Assembly: GCF_030296935.1 (NCBI RefSeq)
Contig: NZ_AP028032.1
Span: 2,418,001-2,482,000 of the forward strand
From: Coprobacter fastidiosus
Lineage (GTDB): Bacteria; Bacteroidota; Bacteroidia; Bacteroidales; Coprobacteraceae
Reading direction: 5' to 3'
DNA length: 64,000 bases
Below, piece by piece: positions 25,711-35,481 of the stretch. Below the pieces are notes generated by a model. It did no database searches. It had not been told where the DNA came from and worked only from the letters and a program-made list of their open reading frames with translations. The position numbers and the translations under genes were made by a program. How positions within the stretch are numbered: the stretch's first letter is position 1; the number at the start of each line of letters is the position of its first letter.

Positions 25711-27138
25711 CTATTTTATTTCCCAGTTATCACTGCGGAAAGAGGATGCCGGAAGTCCGTAAACATCGAAAAGAGAGCCTACCACGAAATTTTTATAAGC
25801 GTAGCGGACTGCAACGGGATTAGGGACTTGCGGGCTGCTGACTCCTAAACGTCCGCTCTTGGCTTCGATAACCGCTTTTGCCGGGTAGAATATTTTATCC
25901 TCTCCGGCGATTTCGAAATCGGGCAGTTCAGTTTCGAGAGGAGCAACCCCTTTGGGGGCATTACTGAAATTGACATAAATCTTATTCCCTTTTATTTCGA
26001 TAGATTTATATATAGGACCGGAATATCCGAAATTGTTTTTATTATAGGTCTTTGCTAAGGCCCAGTAAGCCAGTCTGTTTCCTACTTTTTCTTTTTCTGC
26101 CGGATGGATTTTGGTTTTTTCTCCTATATCTAAAGTTACAGCCATTCCCGAATTCGGAATTTCATTCATATTCCGGAGTTGAACTTCTCGTAATTTTGCA
26201 GAAGATGTTTTATCGACACCGTCATATTGGAACGGGGCTATTTGTACATAATAGAACGGGAAGTCTCCTAAGCCCCATTTTTGACGTAAGTCTTTTACAA
26301 ATGCCGGCATTAAACGTCCGTATAGCTCTTCTTGTCCTCTATTGCTTTCACCTTGATACCAGATCATTCCTTTTATCGTATAGTTGATAACGGGAGAGAT
26401 CATTGCGTTATACAATACTCCGGGCAACACTTGTTTAGGACCTACAGGTTTGTCATTAGTCAGATGAGAAATATCGACCTCGTCCTTGAATGGGGTGAGA
26501 GCTTCAATACTCATCCACGGTTCTACTTTCGATCCACCCCAATTCGAGATTATCAGTCCTATGGGGACATCGAGAACTTCATTTAAGTATTTTGCAAAGA
26601 AATAAGCCGTAGCACTGGCTCTGGCAACTCCTTCGGGTGTATGTTCTTCCCATCGGGTTTCACAATCGGATTGCGGAGTTTTTGCCGTAATACGGGGAAT
26701 ATTGCAGAACCGGATCGGAACTTCTTTTTTTGCTTTAATAAGAATATCCTGAATATTATTTACCGGTTGTCGGTCGAACCCTTGTACCGGCATTTCCATA
26801 TTGGATTGTCCCGAACAAAACCATACTTCTCCGATGAGAATATTTTTTAATGTTGTTTTTTCTCCGTCATTAAATGTGATTTCGTAAGGGCCTCCGGCTA
26901 CCGGAGTCGTTATTTGCTGTATCCATTTCCCGTCTTTCCCTGTCGTTGTGGAATAAGATCTTTTTGCCCAGGACGGCTTTATGTTTACTATGCTTCCGGG
27001 TTTCGCTTCTCCCCATAACTTGACTTGGGACTGTTGTTGCAACACCATATTGTCTGCTAAGACACCCGGTAGTTTTACTTTAGCGAAGAGTGTGGTCGAA
27101 ATAAAAGCTAAAAAGGCGATAACCGCTATTTTTTTCAT
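25711..27138 (-). CDS. sialate O-acetylesterase family carbohydrate esterase
   Basis: A 475-residue exported protein (signal peptide ending LFA). It begins with a beta-sandwich (VLADNMVLQQ, residues 25-100), then an SGNH/SASA hydrolase domain with CSGQSNMEMP (Ser about 110) and WYQGESNRG (about 260), both signatures of the sialate O-acetylesterase family. Such enzymes remove acetyl groups from sialic acid, xylan or mannan; substrate cannot be assigned. It lies convergent to the PUL, and deacetylation of an acetylated polysaccharide would fit, but co-regulation is not shown. Confidence 0.88.
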   Translation of the reverse strand: MKKIAVIAFLAFISTTLFAKVKLPGVLADNMVLQQQSQVKLWGEAKPGSIVNIKPSWAKRSYSTTTGKDGKWIQQITTPVAGGPYEITFNDGEKTTLKNILIGEVWFCSGQSNMEMPVQGFDRQPVNNIQDILIKAKKEVPIRFCNIPRITAKTPQSDCETRWEEHTPEGVARASATAYFFAKYLNEVLDVPIGLIISNWGGSKVEPWMSIEALTPFKDEVDISHLTNDKPVGPKQVLPGVLYNAMISPVINYTIKGMIWYQGESNRGQEELYGRLMPAFVKDLRQKWGLGDFPFYYVQIAPFQYDGVDKTSSAKLREVQLRNMNEIPNSGMAVTLDIGEKTKIHPAEKEKVGNRLAYWALAKTYNKNNFGYSGPIYKSIEIKGNKIYVNFSNAPKGVAPLETELPDFEIAGEDKIFYPAKAVIEAKSGRLGVSSPQVPNPVAVRYAYKNFVVGSLFDVYGLPASSFRSDNWEIK

Positions 27139-27177
27139 TTCTGTTATGTGTTATGTTTAGAAAAAAGTTAACGTGAG

Positions 27178-27185
27178 CAAAGTAA
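27178..27185 (-). promoter_or_regulatory. weak -7-like box of the esterase gene
   Basis: The minus strand reads TTACTTTG, one mismatch from TAnnTTTG, 40 bases before the start codon. The same octamer occurs at a similar distance upstream of the metallophosphoesterase gene. Confidence 0.35.
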
Positions 27186-27331
27186 ATGGAAGATCCTTAA
27201 TATATACATTAAAATCTCCTTAAAAACAAACTAAAAAAATAGTAATATCTGTTTTTAATAACTTTATTCTTGAAAAAAGTACCGGAAGTTTTATTTTATT
27301 GGAGAGTAAGGCCTAAAAAGTCGTTTAAAAT

Positions 27332-27378
27332 GAAATGACTCCTGATAGTCAAATGAAGAACTTTTCAGGAGTCATTTC
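27332..27378 (-). terminator. rho-independent terminator of the metallophosphoesterase gene
   Basis: A perfect 14-bp stem, GAAATGACTCCTGA (27332-27345) with TCAGGAGTCATTTC (27365-27378), with a short T run on the minus-strand 3' side. Confidence 0.8.
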
Positions 27379-27434
27379 GAGAATTTGTTTTGAAACTTTT
27401 TTGGATCAGCAGATCTTTTAAGAAGCCAAGGGTT

Positions 27435-30400
27435 TTATTTTACCCGAAGATTCTTAACTGTACATTTATTATTTCGTACGACACGCACTATTACTTGTGA
27501 GTCGGGAGTAACATTAATCCTATTTTCACCGTTTGTCAGTATCGTTTTGGCTAATAATGCCCCGTAAGGGGAGTAAATTTCGGCAATTCCACCATCGGAT
27601 ACGATCACGACTTCTGCTGTTCCTCCTGCTATGACGACATCATTATCGGTTTCGGCCGGACTGTCGATTGAAGAATTGATATCAGAATAATCGCTCCAGT
27701 TGAGATTATTGTCACGGTAACGGATTTTTGCTTTATAATTTCCTGTGGGAAGTTTTGCCGTGAAAGTGCTGAGATCGATTCCTTCGTTTAAATCGACTGG
27801 CAGGTATGATTTTTCTAAATCTATTTTCCCGTCGGTTTCAAAGTATCCGGTAACGCCGAATATATTTTCCCGGTGGATAATCGTGTCGATTACCATTTCC
27901 TGATTTGCCGTGTTGATTATTTGATATTCTGCGGACATCATATCCGTAGCAGGTGACGCTTCAAGAGAAAATATTCCATCTGTAGCATTGTATTCTTGCT
28001 TGATCATTGTCGGCGTTGTCGGTACGGATGCATCGCATTTTGCACTCCATTGATCGATTATTTCCGCCGGATCATATTTGCGAATATACGTTGTTGATGA
28101 AGCCCCGTTGACCGGTCGGCGTTGAGAGACTCCGTAGTATGTCGTTTGATATGATTTTTCGACAGGATCTACTTCGGTAATAGCAAATCCGATGAACTCC
28201 GAATTCCGGTGTATTTCGGGATAATCTATGTTTGTGCTGTATTTCCCGAAATAGTCAGGATAAGAACCTCCGTTACCGTTCAGGAAAAGGGTTATACTTT
28301 TTCCGTTTTTGAGCTCAAGGATACCTCTTTCTACAGAATGAGTATGCCCGTACATATACATTTTTATTTTTGTAGAGTTTTCAAATACCGGGAACAGCCG
28401 TTCGGCTATTTCTTCACGGGTTGCAGTATTATCGGGTGCTGACCACATTTCATATCTGTGTCCGTGATGTCCGAAAATGAAGACCATATCTATCGTGTTA
28501 TCGCTTTCTGCAGTTGTCAGCTTATCTTTTAGCCATTTCAATTGTGCCTCGGTGTTCGTTTGATAAGTCTGATTGCTGTTATCTGTCGGACAAAGATACT
28601 GCCGGTTGGTATTCAGATAAATGTATAGGGCGTTTCCTATTTGTTGAGCATAATATTTCCCTTTTGCATCTCCTTCGGCATCGCTCAAATCGGTGAAATC
28701 CATGAAATCATAGAAATACGAATGTTCTGAGTCGTTTTTCTCAAAATCGTGATTACCTGCAGCGATATTCATGGGAAGAGCATTCGTAAGTTCTTTGTTC
28801 GGAGTAAAGAGCGATTCTACAAATTCATTTTCATATTGTCCGTAATTATAGATAATATCTCCGGTACATGTAATGAAATCGAAATGGTTTTGTAAATCTT
28901 CTCCGAATTCCTGTTTTAAGAATTTCAATGCAGCCTCCCGTACCGGCGTTACAGAGCTGGCTTCATGAGAGTCTCCGAATGAGAGGAAACGGATTTTCCG
29001 GCTTACGTTTTTATCCGGAAGTGTACGGAATTTGTAAACTTCAGAAATATTATTACCGATCCGGCAACGGTATTGGTATTCGGTATCAGGAGATAAGCCG
29101 GTCAGCCGAACGCCGGACCATTTCAAACTTCCTACGGATTTTGTCGTACCTGTTGCCGTGAGATTCAGATCGGTAGTCCCGTATTCTACGGTGGGTACTC
29201 CCTCTTCTCCGTCGGCACTTCGCCAGTTGATCAAGATACTTTCGGTTGTTTTGCTTTGCAAATACGGCTCTGGTTGAAATATAATCACATCCGGAACGAT
29301 TCCTTTAAAACTGATATCGTCAAGATAATAAGTGACGGCTTCGTTTTGTACCGATCCTCCTGATGCACAATTGGGACGAATGCTTATACGGCAAGTAGAT
29401 AGGTCGGTTGTTTTAATATCTGACATATCGACTTTTATTTCGTAACGAGTCCATTCGGTTGCGGTTGTTTGTGATGATGTGAGAATATCTTTTGTATTGT
29501 TGTTTATAGAAAAATCTACCCGGAAAGGGATTCCTGCTTTTGACGCTTTCATCCACATGACAAAAGTATATTCTGCTGAAGCAAGGTTTTGGACCTCTTG
29601 GGCAAGAAAGAACCGGTATCGCGCATCTATGTTTGTCAAATCGATTTTCAATGCTTGACTTCCTCCATGAATTTCTTCGGTTGTAATAGTTCCTGTTCCA
29701 GTAGAACTGCCTTTAATGACAAGCCCCCAAGTGTTCACTAAATTAGATCCCCACGGATCTGTTCCCATAACAATACTTGAATTAGGATCTCCGATTTCGA
29801 AATCTCCATTGGTGATGAACTCTTTTTGCTCTCCTTCATCGGGTTTTTCTTCTTCAGAGGAGGCCGATGTGAAGCTGATGTCATCGATATAGTAAGTAAC
29901 GGCTTCGTTTTTTACCGATCCACTTGAGGTACAATTGGGTCGGATGCGTATACGGAGGGTAGAAAGATCTTCTGATGTTTTATCCGAGAGATCGACTTTT
30001 ATTTCATAACGAGTCCATTCGGTTGCAGTCGTTTGTGCAGATGTAAGGACATCTTTATTGTCATCGTCAATAGAAAAATCTACTCTGAACGGTATGTCTG
30101 CTTTTGATGCTTTCATCCATAAGGCGAATGTATATTCTCCCGGAGTAAGATTTTGAAGCTCTTGAGTGAGGAAGAAATGATAACGTGCAGAGATATTGGT
30201 CAATTCTACTTTTAGTGCTTGGCTACCATTATGAACCTCTTCGGTCGTGATGCTTCCTGTTCCTGTAGATTTGTCTTTAATGACAAGAGCCCATTTCCCA
30301 ACAAAGTCGCCCCATTTGTCAGTTCCTGTAACGATACTCGTGTTGGGCTCTCCGGTTTCGAAGTTTCCGTTAATAATAAAGTCTTTTACATTCCCCTCTT

Positions 30401-31109
30401 CCGGTTCGGTACCTTTTTCATACAGGCGAACATCATCGATAAGTATAGAAGATTCAAGAGATTTGTTATTTTCGTCATACTCTGTTCTGTTTCCGAATAC
30501 GACTCCTGATTTTTGAAAATCGCCGTCGCTGTAATGTGTATCGGAGGCTTGGTGTTGCGTCGGGTCTATTATAACGGTGTATTCTTCCCAGTTTGAGGAT
30601 AATGTTACCCAGTTACTGCCGGATACTTCATAACCTCCGCCTACAGACATCCCCGCGAAGACCGGATAATTCCCGACTAAATTTTTTGCTTTAAATTTTA
30701 GAACATATTGTTTGGTACGATCTATTGTGACATATTGAATAGCGGTATTGTTGTCCCATGTGTCCAGTTTGGTCGTTGTACTGCCGGCGGTGATACTCAG
30801 ATTCAGCGCTTTTTCACCTTCTGCATAATCATCGGTAACTATTTTTCCGTGATTGTATCCGCTATTTGCCGATTTACGATACCAAGAACCTGGTACGACT
30901 GTTTCCGCCTCCATTACCGGATTATTGGTTTCCGTATTGCTGCCTAATTTGCCTAAGGCCGAAATTCGGGGCAGTTCACCGGTCGATTTGTTGTTTGCAT
31001 AATCGTAGGTTTTTGTGTTTTCGAATCCTCCGTCTTGTAATAAGTTTTGCGCAGACGCAGGTAACAGTGTAGTGAGCAGGAATATTCCTGCGAGGAGAGA
31101 TTTTTTCAT
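27435..31109 (-). CDS. secreted metallophosphoesterase with CBM-like modules
   Basis: This 1224-residue exported protein has a signal peptide ending ASA before Gln. Three beta-sandwich, CBM4/9-like modules follow: a divergent one (about 20-235) and two near-copies (about 244-413 and 430-599). A purple-acid-phosphatase-like FN3 domain (about 605-700) precedes a calcineurin-type domain with GDSHEAS (about 709), GDIIYNYG, GNHDFE, HHGHRYE and GHTHS (about 924), the metal ligands of this superfamily. The C terminus (IYSPYGALLAKTIL ... NLRVK) resembles a T9SS-type terminal domain. It is likely a cell-surface or secreted phosphatase or phosphodiesterase recruited to a glycan; the substrate is unknown. 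Confidence 0.85.
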   Translation of the reverse strand: MKKSLLAGIFLLTTLLPASAQNLLQDGGFENTKTYDYANNKSTGELPRISALGKLGSNTETNNPVMEAETVVPGSWYRKSANSGYNHGKIVTDDYAEGEKALNLSITAGSTTTKLDTWDNNTAIQYVTIDRTKQYVLKFKAKNLVGNYPVFAGMSVGGGYEVSGSNWVTLSSNWEEYTVIIDPTQHQASDTHYSDGDFQKSGVVFGNRTEYDENNKSLESSILIDDVRLYEKGTEPEEGNVKDFIINGNFETGEPNTSIVTGTDKWGDFVGKWALVIKDKSTGTGSITTEEVHNGSQALKVELTNISARYHFFLTQELQNLTPGEYTFALWMKASKADIPFRVDFSIDDDNKDVLTSAQTTATEWTRYEIKVDLSDKTSEDLSTLRIRIRPNCTSSGSVKNEAVTYYIDDISFTSASSEEEKPDEGEQKEFITNGDFEIGDPNSSIVMGTDPWGSNLVNTWGLVIKGSSTGTGTITTEEIHGGSQALKIDLTNIDARYRFFLAQEVQNLASAEYTFVMWMKASKAGIPFRVDFSINNNTKDILTSSQTTATEWTRYEIKVDMSDIKTTDLSTCRISIRPNCASGGSVQNEAVTYYLDDISFKGIVPDVIIFQPEPYLQSKTTESILINWRSADGEEGVPTVEYGTTDLNLTATGTTKSVGSLKWSGVRLTGLSPDTEYQYRCRIGNNISEVYKFRTLPDKNVSRKIRFLSFGDSHEASSVTPVREAALKFLKQEFGEDLQNHFDFITCTGDIIYNYGQYENEFVESLFTPNKELTNALPMNIAAGNHDFEKNDSEHSYFYDFMDFTDLSDAEGDAKGKYYAQQIGNALYIYLNTNRQYLCPTDNSNQTYQTNTEAQLKWLKDKLTTAESDNTIDMVFIFGHHGHRYEMWSAPDNTATREEIAERLFPVFENSTKIKMYMYGHTHSVERGILELKNGKSITLFLNGNGGSYPDYFGKYSTNIDYPEIHRNSEFIGFAITEVDPVEKSYQTTYYGVSQRRPVNGASSTTYIRKYDPAEIIDQWSAKCDASVPTTPTMIKQEYNATDGIFSLEASPATDMMSAEYQIINTANQEMVIDTIIHRENIFGVTGYFETDGKIDLEKSYLPVDLNEGIDLSTFTAKLPTGNYKAKIRYRDNNLNWSDYSDINSSIDSPAETDNDVVIAGGTAEVVIVSDGGIAEIYSPYGALLAKTILTNGENRINVTPDSQVIVRVVRNNKCTVKNLRVK
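29315..30380 (-). repeat. intragenic tandem duplication of a CBM-like module
   Basis: Two consecutive segments of about 170 codons inside the metallophosphoesterase gene encode nearly the same module; blocks such as TTATEWTRYEIKVD and GTGxITTEExHxGSQALK recur. The first copy lies at about 30380-29875 and the second at about 29820-29315. Confidence 0.85.
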
Positions 31110-31152
31110 TGTTATTGTGTTTTGGTTTTGGATTCAAGTAATTTTGAATGAC

Positions 31153-31160
31153 CAAAGTAA
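31153..31160 (-). promoter_or_regulatory. weak -7-like box of the metallophosphoesterase gene
   Basis: TTACTTTG on the minus strand, 44 bases before the start codon, identical to the box upstream of the esterase gene. Confidence 0.35.
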
Positions 31161-31258
31161 TATAATATTCTCCTCGCAATCAGGAATGTATCAGCTCAAT
31201 ATGTCTCGTAATTTATTTTATGGAACTATTCTCATATTTTTGAAACACCTCTGTAATA

Positions 31259-31681
31259 TTATTTTCTATAACATATTCCGTCACATACAGCAATAAGTCG
31301 GCCGTTTTCGGTAGTGATATTCGCTTTATAGTGACAGATCGTTTTATGCAACAAAATTTCTTGGGCTTCTGCGATCAGGGTTTCTCCGATCGTGGCGCTT
31401 TCAAGAAATCGAATGTCCGACTGTATAGAGAAAGCCAGACGGCCGTTAGCGTTGGCGGCGGCGGCAATTGTCAGATCCGCTAAAGTAAACAGTGCTCCTC
31501 CCTGAACGACGTTTCCTGCATTCAGATGGTGTTCGTTTATTTTTAGTTTGGCTTTTGCATACCCGGGACGAACCTCAGAAAGTGTGATCCCTGCTTCTGT
31601 TGCGAAACGGTCGTTTTTAAAAAATTCGATATAATCCATAATATTTTCTTTTATAGATATAGAAAAGGAGCTTTCCGCCAT
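31259..31681 (-). CDS. PaaI-type hotdog-fold thioesterase
   Basis: A 140-residue single hotdog domain of the PaaI/4HBT family that hydrolyses acyl-CoA or aryl-CoA thioesters. The helix with NAGNVVQGGALFTLADLT carries the conserved Asn/Gly and acidic catalytic residues. A start at the internal Met (31639, MDYIEFF) would give a 126-residue protein nearer the family norm, so the first 14 residues may not be translated. It follows cysS by 41 bases on the same strand. The substrate is unknown. Confidence 0.82.
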   Translation of the reverse strand: MAESSFSISIKENIMDYIEFFKNDRFATEAGITLSEVRPGYAKAKLKINEHHLNAGNVVQGGALFTLADLTIAAAANANGRLAFSIQSDIRFLESATIGETLIAEAQEILLHKTICHYKANITTENGRLIAVCDGICYRK

Positions 31682-31722
31682 ATTATTTATGCAGAAAACT
31701 CCCTATGTTTTTGTAATGATTA

Positions 31723-33201
31723 CTATTTATTTAATTTCCATTCAGCACCGTCTTTGGTGTCTTTGATTTCAAATCCGATTTCAGAGAGTTTATTGCGGAT
31801 AAAGTCTGCTGTTTGCCAATCTTTATGATTCTTTGCTTCTTGGCGTACATCAAGCAATAGATCGACAGCTTTTTCGTAAGCTTCGTTAGAAGCATTGCCC
31901 GTTGTGCTATTTTCTACTTTTAATCCTAATATATCGAACATGAATGTTTGAAATATCTCTTTTAGTTCCTCTAAATCGGTTTCATTTATAGAGGCTTTGC
32001 CGGAAAGGATTGTGTTGATAATGCGAACAGCATCGAATAAATATGAGATGACGATCGGGGAGCTCAAGTCATCGTTCATTGCTTCGTAACATTTTTCCCG
32101 AAGATTTTTAATATCTACGGTAGAGTCTGTTCCCGGAATGATCTTATTGAGATTTTCCCAGCCTTCACTAAGCCGTTGATATGCTTTTTCTGCGGCGATG
32201 AGGGCATCGTTGCTGAAATCAAGCGTACTGCGGTAATGTGCTTGCAAGATAAAGAACCGTATCGTCATAGGACTGAATGGTTGAGATAACAGTTTATGAT
32301 CTCCGGTAAAGAATTGGTCTAATGTAATGAAATTACCTAAGGATTTCCCCATTTTCTGTCCGTTGATCGTAATCATGTTGTTATGCATCCAATAATGTAC
32401 GGTCTCTTTTCCTTGTGCCGCTACAGACTGAGCGATTTCGCATTCGTGATGTGGAAAGAGCAGATCCATGCCTCCTCCGTGAATGTCGAATTCCTCTCCT
32501 AAATATTTTGTTCCCATTGCAGAACATTCGAGATGCCAGCCGGGAAAACCGTCACTCCATGGAGAAGGCCACCGCATGATATGTTCGGGTGAGGCTTTTT
32601 TCCAAAGAGCGAAATCGACGCTGTTGCGTTTTTCTTGTTGTCCGTCAAGAGCCCGTGTCGTATTGAGCAGTTCATCGATATTGCGTCCGGAGAGTTTTCC
32701 GTAGTGATACTCTTTATTATACTTTTCGACATCGAAGTAAACCGATCCGTCGCTAATGTATGCGTATCCTGCATCCAATATTTTTTTTATATATTCGATT
32801 TGTTCTATAATATGACCTGAAGCATGGGGCTCTATGCTGGGAGGAAGAACATTCAAGGCTTCCATTGCTTTGTGGTATCGGTTGAGGTAGTATTGCACTA
32901 CTTCCATTGGCTCTAATTGCTCGAGCCTCGCTTTTTTTGCAATTTTATCTTCTCCTTCGTCCGCATCGTTTTCGAGGTGTCCTACGTCTGTAATGTTGCG
33001 TACATAACGGACTTTATATCCGAGATGTTTCAGATAACGGAAAAGCAGATCGAACGTAATTGCCGGACGAGCATGCCCGAGATGTCCGTCCCCGTAAACC
33101 GTAGGTCCGCAGACATACATACCTACGTACGGAGAATTGAGCGGAATAAATAGTTCTTTTTTTCTGCTGAGCGTGTTGTAAATATTGAGTTTATGTTCCA
33201 T
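31723..33201 (-). CDS. cysS: cysteinyl-tRNA synthetase
   Basis: A 492-residue class I synthetase. The N-terminal [16 protein letters not shown] (residues about 30-45) contains a zinc-ligand Cys and the HIGH motif. Further zinc ligands lie in WHLECSAM and HHECEIAQ, and the KMSKS loop is KMGKSLGNF (about 281). The C-terminal DALR and anticodon domains end [12 protein letters not shown]. It charges tRNA-Cys and has a good -7 box immediately upstream. Confidence 0.97.
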   Translation of the reverse strand: MEHKLNIYNTLSRKKELFIPLNSPYVGMYVCGPTVYGDGHLGHARPAITFDLLFRYLKHLGYKVRYVRNITDVGHLENDADEGEDKIAKKARLEQLEPMEVVQYYLNRYHKAMEALNVLPPSIEPHASGHIIEQIEYIKKILDAGYAYISDGSVYFDVEKYNKEYHYGKLSGRNIDELLNTTRALDGQQEKRNSVDFALWKKASPEHIMRWPSPWSDGFPGWHLECSAMGTKYLGEEFDIHGGGMDLLFPHHECEIAQSVAAQGKETVHYWMHNNMITINGQKMGKSLGNFITLDQFFTGDHKLLSQPFSPMTIRFFILQAHYRSTLDFSNDALIAAEKAYQRLSEGWENLNKIIPGTDSTVDIKNLREKCYEAMNDDLSSPIVISYLFDAVRIINTILSGKASINETDLEELKEIFQTFMFDILGLKVENSTTGNASNEAYEKAVDLLLDVRQEAKNHKDWQTADFIRNKLSEIGFEIKDTKDGAEWKLNK

Positions 33202-33223
33202 GTTTTTATTTAATTACACATTA

Positions 33224-33231
33224 CAAAGGTA
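33224..33231 (-). promoter_or_regulatory. candidate -7 box of cysS
   Basis: TACCTTTG on the minus strand matches TAnnTTTG, 23 bases before the cysS start. A partial -33 (TTG) lies about 21 bases further upstream. Confidence 0.55.
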
Positions 33232-33281
33232 ATGATTTAATAGAAATTAGGACAATCGGGGTGCGGATTTCATTGTATTAT

Positions 33282-33755
33282 TTATCTTTTTGCTGAGTTC
33301 CCGAAAGATTTACAAAATATTTGTTCCGGTTTTATTTCCCAAATGCAGATATTATTCACTGCCGGGGCATTATATTTGAATTCTCGATTGGTATAATGTC
33401 GCATTATAATGTTTAGACAGCGGATTTTCTCATCGTAATCGGTTATAAATTTGACTTTTCCTTCGCATATGATACTTTCAGCAGACATACTGTAACTGCA
33501 AGCTACTTCAGGGTGTTGGAATACTAATTTGGTATTTCCGTGGAGAGATAGGCTTATTCGGTTATCATTACGAATGAGTTCTGTTTTTTTTCCTTCAGGT
33601 CCTGAGTGTAGATAGAATGTCCCGTTTTCATATCCGAAATTCATCGGAATAATATATGGAGCGCTTCCGGGGTTATTTATTCCTATGAAGCAGGTTTGTG
33701 CACTTTTGATAATTTCTTCTATTTTTTCGAAGTCATTGATAGTGTATGTTTTCAT
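33282..33755 (-). CDS. pyridoxamine 5'-phosphate oxidase-like FMN-binding protein (Nim-related)
   Basis: A 157-residue split-barrel flavoprotein. ICFIG-type first strand, PYIIPMNFGYENGTFYLHS and the HPEVACSYSM segment resemble the family that includes 5-nitroimidazole resistance (Nim) proteins and haem/F420-type split barrels. Most chromosomal members are flavin reductases of unknown substrate, and resistance should not be assumed. It lies 84 bases after DUF3467 on the same strand. Confidence 0.8.
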   Translation of the reverse strand: MKTYTINDFEKIEEIIKSAQTCFIGINNPGSAPYIIPMNFGYENGTFYLHSGPEGKKTELIRNDNRISLSLHGNTKLVFQHPEVACSYSMSAESIICEGKVKFITDYDEKIRCLNIIMRHYTNREFKYNAPAVNNICIWEIKPEQIFCKSFGNSAKR

Positions 33756-33839
33756 AATTCGAGGGAAACTTTTATTTTAAATGATTAAAAATCTTCTAAA
33801 ATCTGTTTAATTTGTCTCGGATAGAAATTTATACGGGCT

Positions 33840-34142
33840 CTAAGCTTCACCTCCGGGGGTCATGAATGGAGGAATATTGTTTTCCGGTTCGGTAATCCGG
33901 ATATTGCCGAATTGCTTCTCATATTTTATAATATTCTCTTGTAATGCGAACATCAGTCGCTTTGCGTGTTCGGGAGTAAGTACAATTCGTGATTTTACAG
34001 GGGCTTTAGGAATTCCCGGCATGATGCGGATAAAATCGACCACAAATTCAGAAGAAGAGTGGGAGATAACGGCGAGATTAGAGTATATACCTTCTGCAAC
34101 TTCGGCACTGAGTTCTATTTGTAATTGGTTCTTTTCGTTCAT
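33840..34142 (-). CDS. DUF3467 domain protein
   Basis: A 100-residue protein matching DUF3467: an N-terminal AEGIYSNLAVISHSSSEFVVDFIR segment (first part AEGIYSNLAV) and a C-terminal LTPEHAKRLMFALQENI helix. The function of the family is not established. Its ATG overlaps the stop of the NigD-like gene as ATGA, indicating translational coupling with that lipoprotein. Confidence 0.8.
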   Translation of the reverse strand: MNEKNQLQIELSAEVAEGIYSNLAVISHSSSEFVVDFIRIMPGIPKAPVKSRIVLTPEHAKRLMFALQENIIKYEKQFGNIRITEPENNIPPFMTPGGEA

Positions 34143-34804
34143 AATGTTTGTGTATTAAATATAAAATATTGTTGTTTTAGATTACTCACGTTTGCATTGA
34201 CTTTTATGGCTTTTGCTTCCGGAATCTTGTCTTGTATTTTTTGCAGAGAAAAGGCGGCATAACCTTTGCTTAAATAGCCCGGATTATCGCTGTCTGCTTT
34301 ATGTCGCAGTTCAAGAAAAATCGTATCCGGCGAGGCTTGGTTTTCTTGAATATAAAGTAAAGCGAACTGGTGTTTGTCATTATTTTGTTCTATTTTATAG
34401 CGGAGGTTTAAATATCCGCCTCCGGGCCAAAGCGAGATGATATATAGCGGGTCATTACCGAATGATTCGGTTTGTTCTTTTTGTGAAACGAACGTTATAT
34501 TCCCTTCTGGAATGAAGGTTATCGATTGTATCTTTGCCGATAGTTCTGTTTGAGAAATTTGTTCTCCGGGTATATATCTCAATAGGATTCTTTTTCCGGT
34601 AACGAGATATTTGTTATCTGCGTCGTTTGCTGTTTCGGAGAGCAAGATGATCCCGTCATCTCTAAGAAACCGTATTCCTTCTTCTGGAGAGAGAACCGTT
34701 ACAAAGTCCATTCGAAAATTTCCATAATCGTATCGGACATCGTCATTACAGGCGCTGAGAATTACAATTATTAAAAATAGTATAAATTGAAATGATTGTT
34801 TCAT
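34139..34804 (-). CDS. NigD-like lipoprotein
   Basis: A 221-residue lipoprotein (lipobox LSAC, Cys about 19, then [18 protein letters not shown]). This opening and the two-domain beta-rich remainder match the NigD-like family common in Bacteroidales, named after a putative bacteriocin-locus lipoprotein; its biochemical role is unknown. It overlaps both neighbours by 4-base ATGA junctions (ABC ATPase upstream, DUF3467 downstream). Confidence 0.8.
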   Translation of the reverse strand: MKQSFQFILFLIIVILSACNDDVRYDYGNFRMDFVTVLSPEEGIRFLRDDGIILLSETANDADNKYLVTGKRILLRYIPGEQISQTELSAKIQSITFIPEGNITFVSQKEQTESFGNDPLYIISLWPGGGYLNLRYKIEQNNDKHQFALLYIQENQASPDTIFLELRHKADSDNPGYLSKGYAAFSLQKIQDKIPEAKAIKVNANVSNLKQQYFIFNTQTL

Positions 34805-35481
34805 AAGACTTCGTTTATGTTCTCTTCCGGAGTAATTATCTGGCCGTCTTTCATGTGTATTACCCGATCTGTGATTAGGGCTAAAGATTCGTCGTGCGTA
34901 ACAATAACAAATGTTTGTCCCATTTCGTTTCTCAGGTCAAAGAAGAGTTTGTGTAACTCTTCTTTATTTTGGGTGTCGAGACTGCCTGACGGTTCGTCTG
35001 CTAAAATAACATCCGGTTGGTTTATTAATGCACGGGCAACAGCCACTCTTTGTTTTTCTCCTCCGGATAATTGAGCAGGTTTGTGTTCCATCCTATCCGA
35101 TAGGTTTAAATAGTCCAGTATCTCTTTTGCACGTTTACGGGCGACCGAAGATTTTTCTTTTCGGATTAATGCCGGAATCATAACATTTTCGATGGCTGTA
35201 AATTCCGGGAGTAATTGGTGAAACTGGAATACAAAACCGATGTGATTATTTCGGAAAACGGACAACTCTTTCTTTTTTAATTTCCCGGTCTGCACTTCTC
35301 CGATGTGTATTTCTCCCGAGTCGGGTTTATCCAGAGTTCCTATGATTTGCAATAGTGTTGTTTTACCTGCTCCGCTCGGGCCTACGATAGAAACGATCTC
35401 ACCTTTGCCGATATGGGCATTGATCCCTTTCAACACTTCGAGAGATCCGTAACTTTTATGTATATTTATAATATCGATCAT
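34801..35481 (-). CDS. ABC transporter ATP-binding protein, LolD/MacB type
   Basis: From the ATG at 35481 ([12 protein letters not shown]) the protein has 226 residues. It has a complete nucleotide-binding domain: Walker [10 protein letters not shown], the signature [15 protein letters not shown], Walker [13 protein letters not shown] and the H-loop IVTHDESLA. The LolD/MacB/FtsE-type family serves lipoprotein release, peptide efflux or cell division; no permease gene is adjacent. A longer reading frame exists upstream but the ATGA overlap with tcdA and the normal domain start favour 35481. Confidence 0.9.
   Translation of the reverse strand: MIDIINIHKSYGSLEVLKGINAHIGKGEIVSIVGPSGAGKTTLLQIIGTLDKPDSGEIHIGEVQTGKLKKKELSVFRNNHIGFVFQFHQLLPEFTAIENVMIPALIRKEKSSVARKRAKEILDYLNLSDRMEHKPAQLSGGEKQRVAVARALINQPDVILADEPSGSLDTQNKEELHKLFFDLRNEMGQTFVIVTHDESLALITDRVIHMKDGQIITPEENINEVL

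Noticed and set aside
33282-33755. Calling the split-barrel flavoprotein a nitroimidazole resistance gene
   Set aside because: Similarity is to the broad family; true nim genes form a narrow clade that I cannot confirm by eye.
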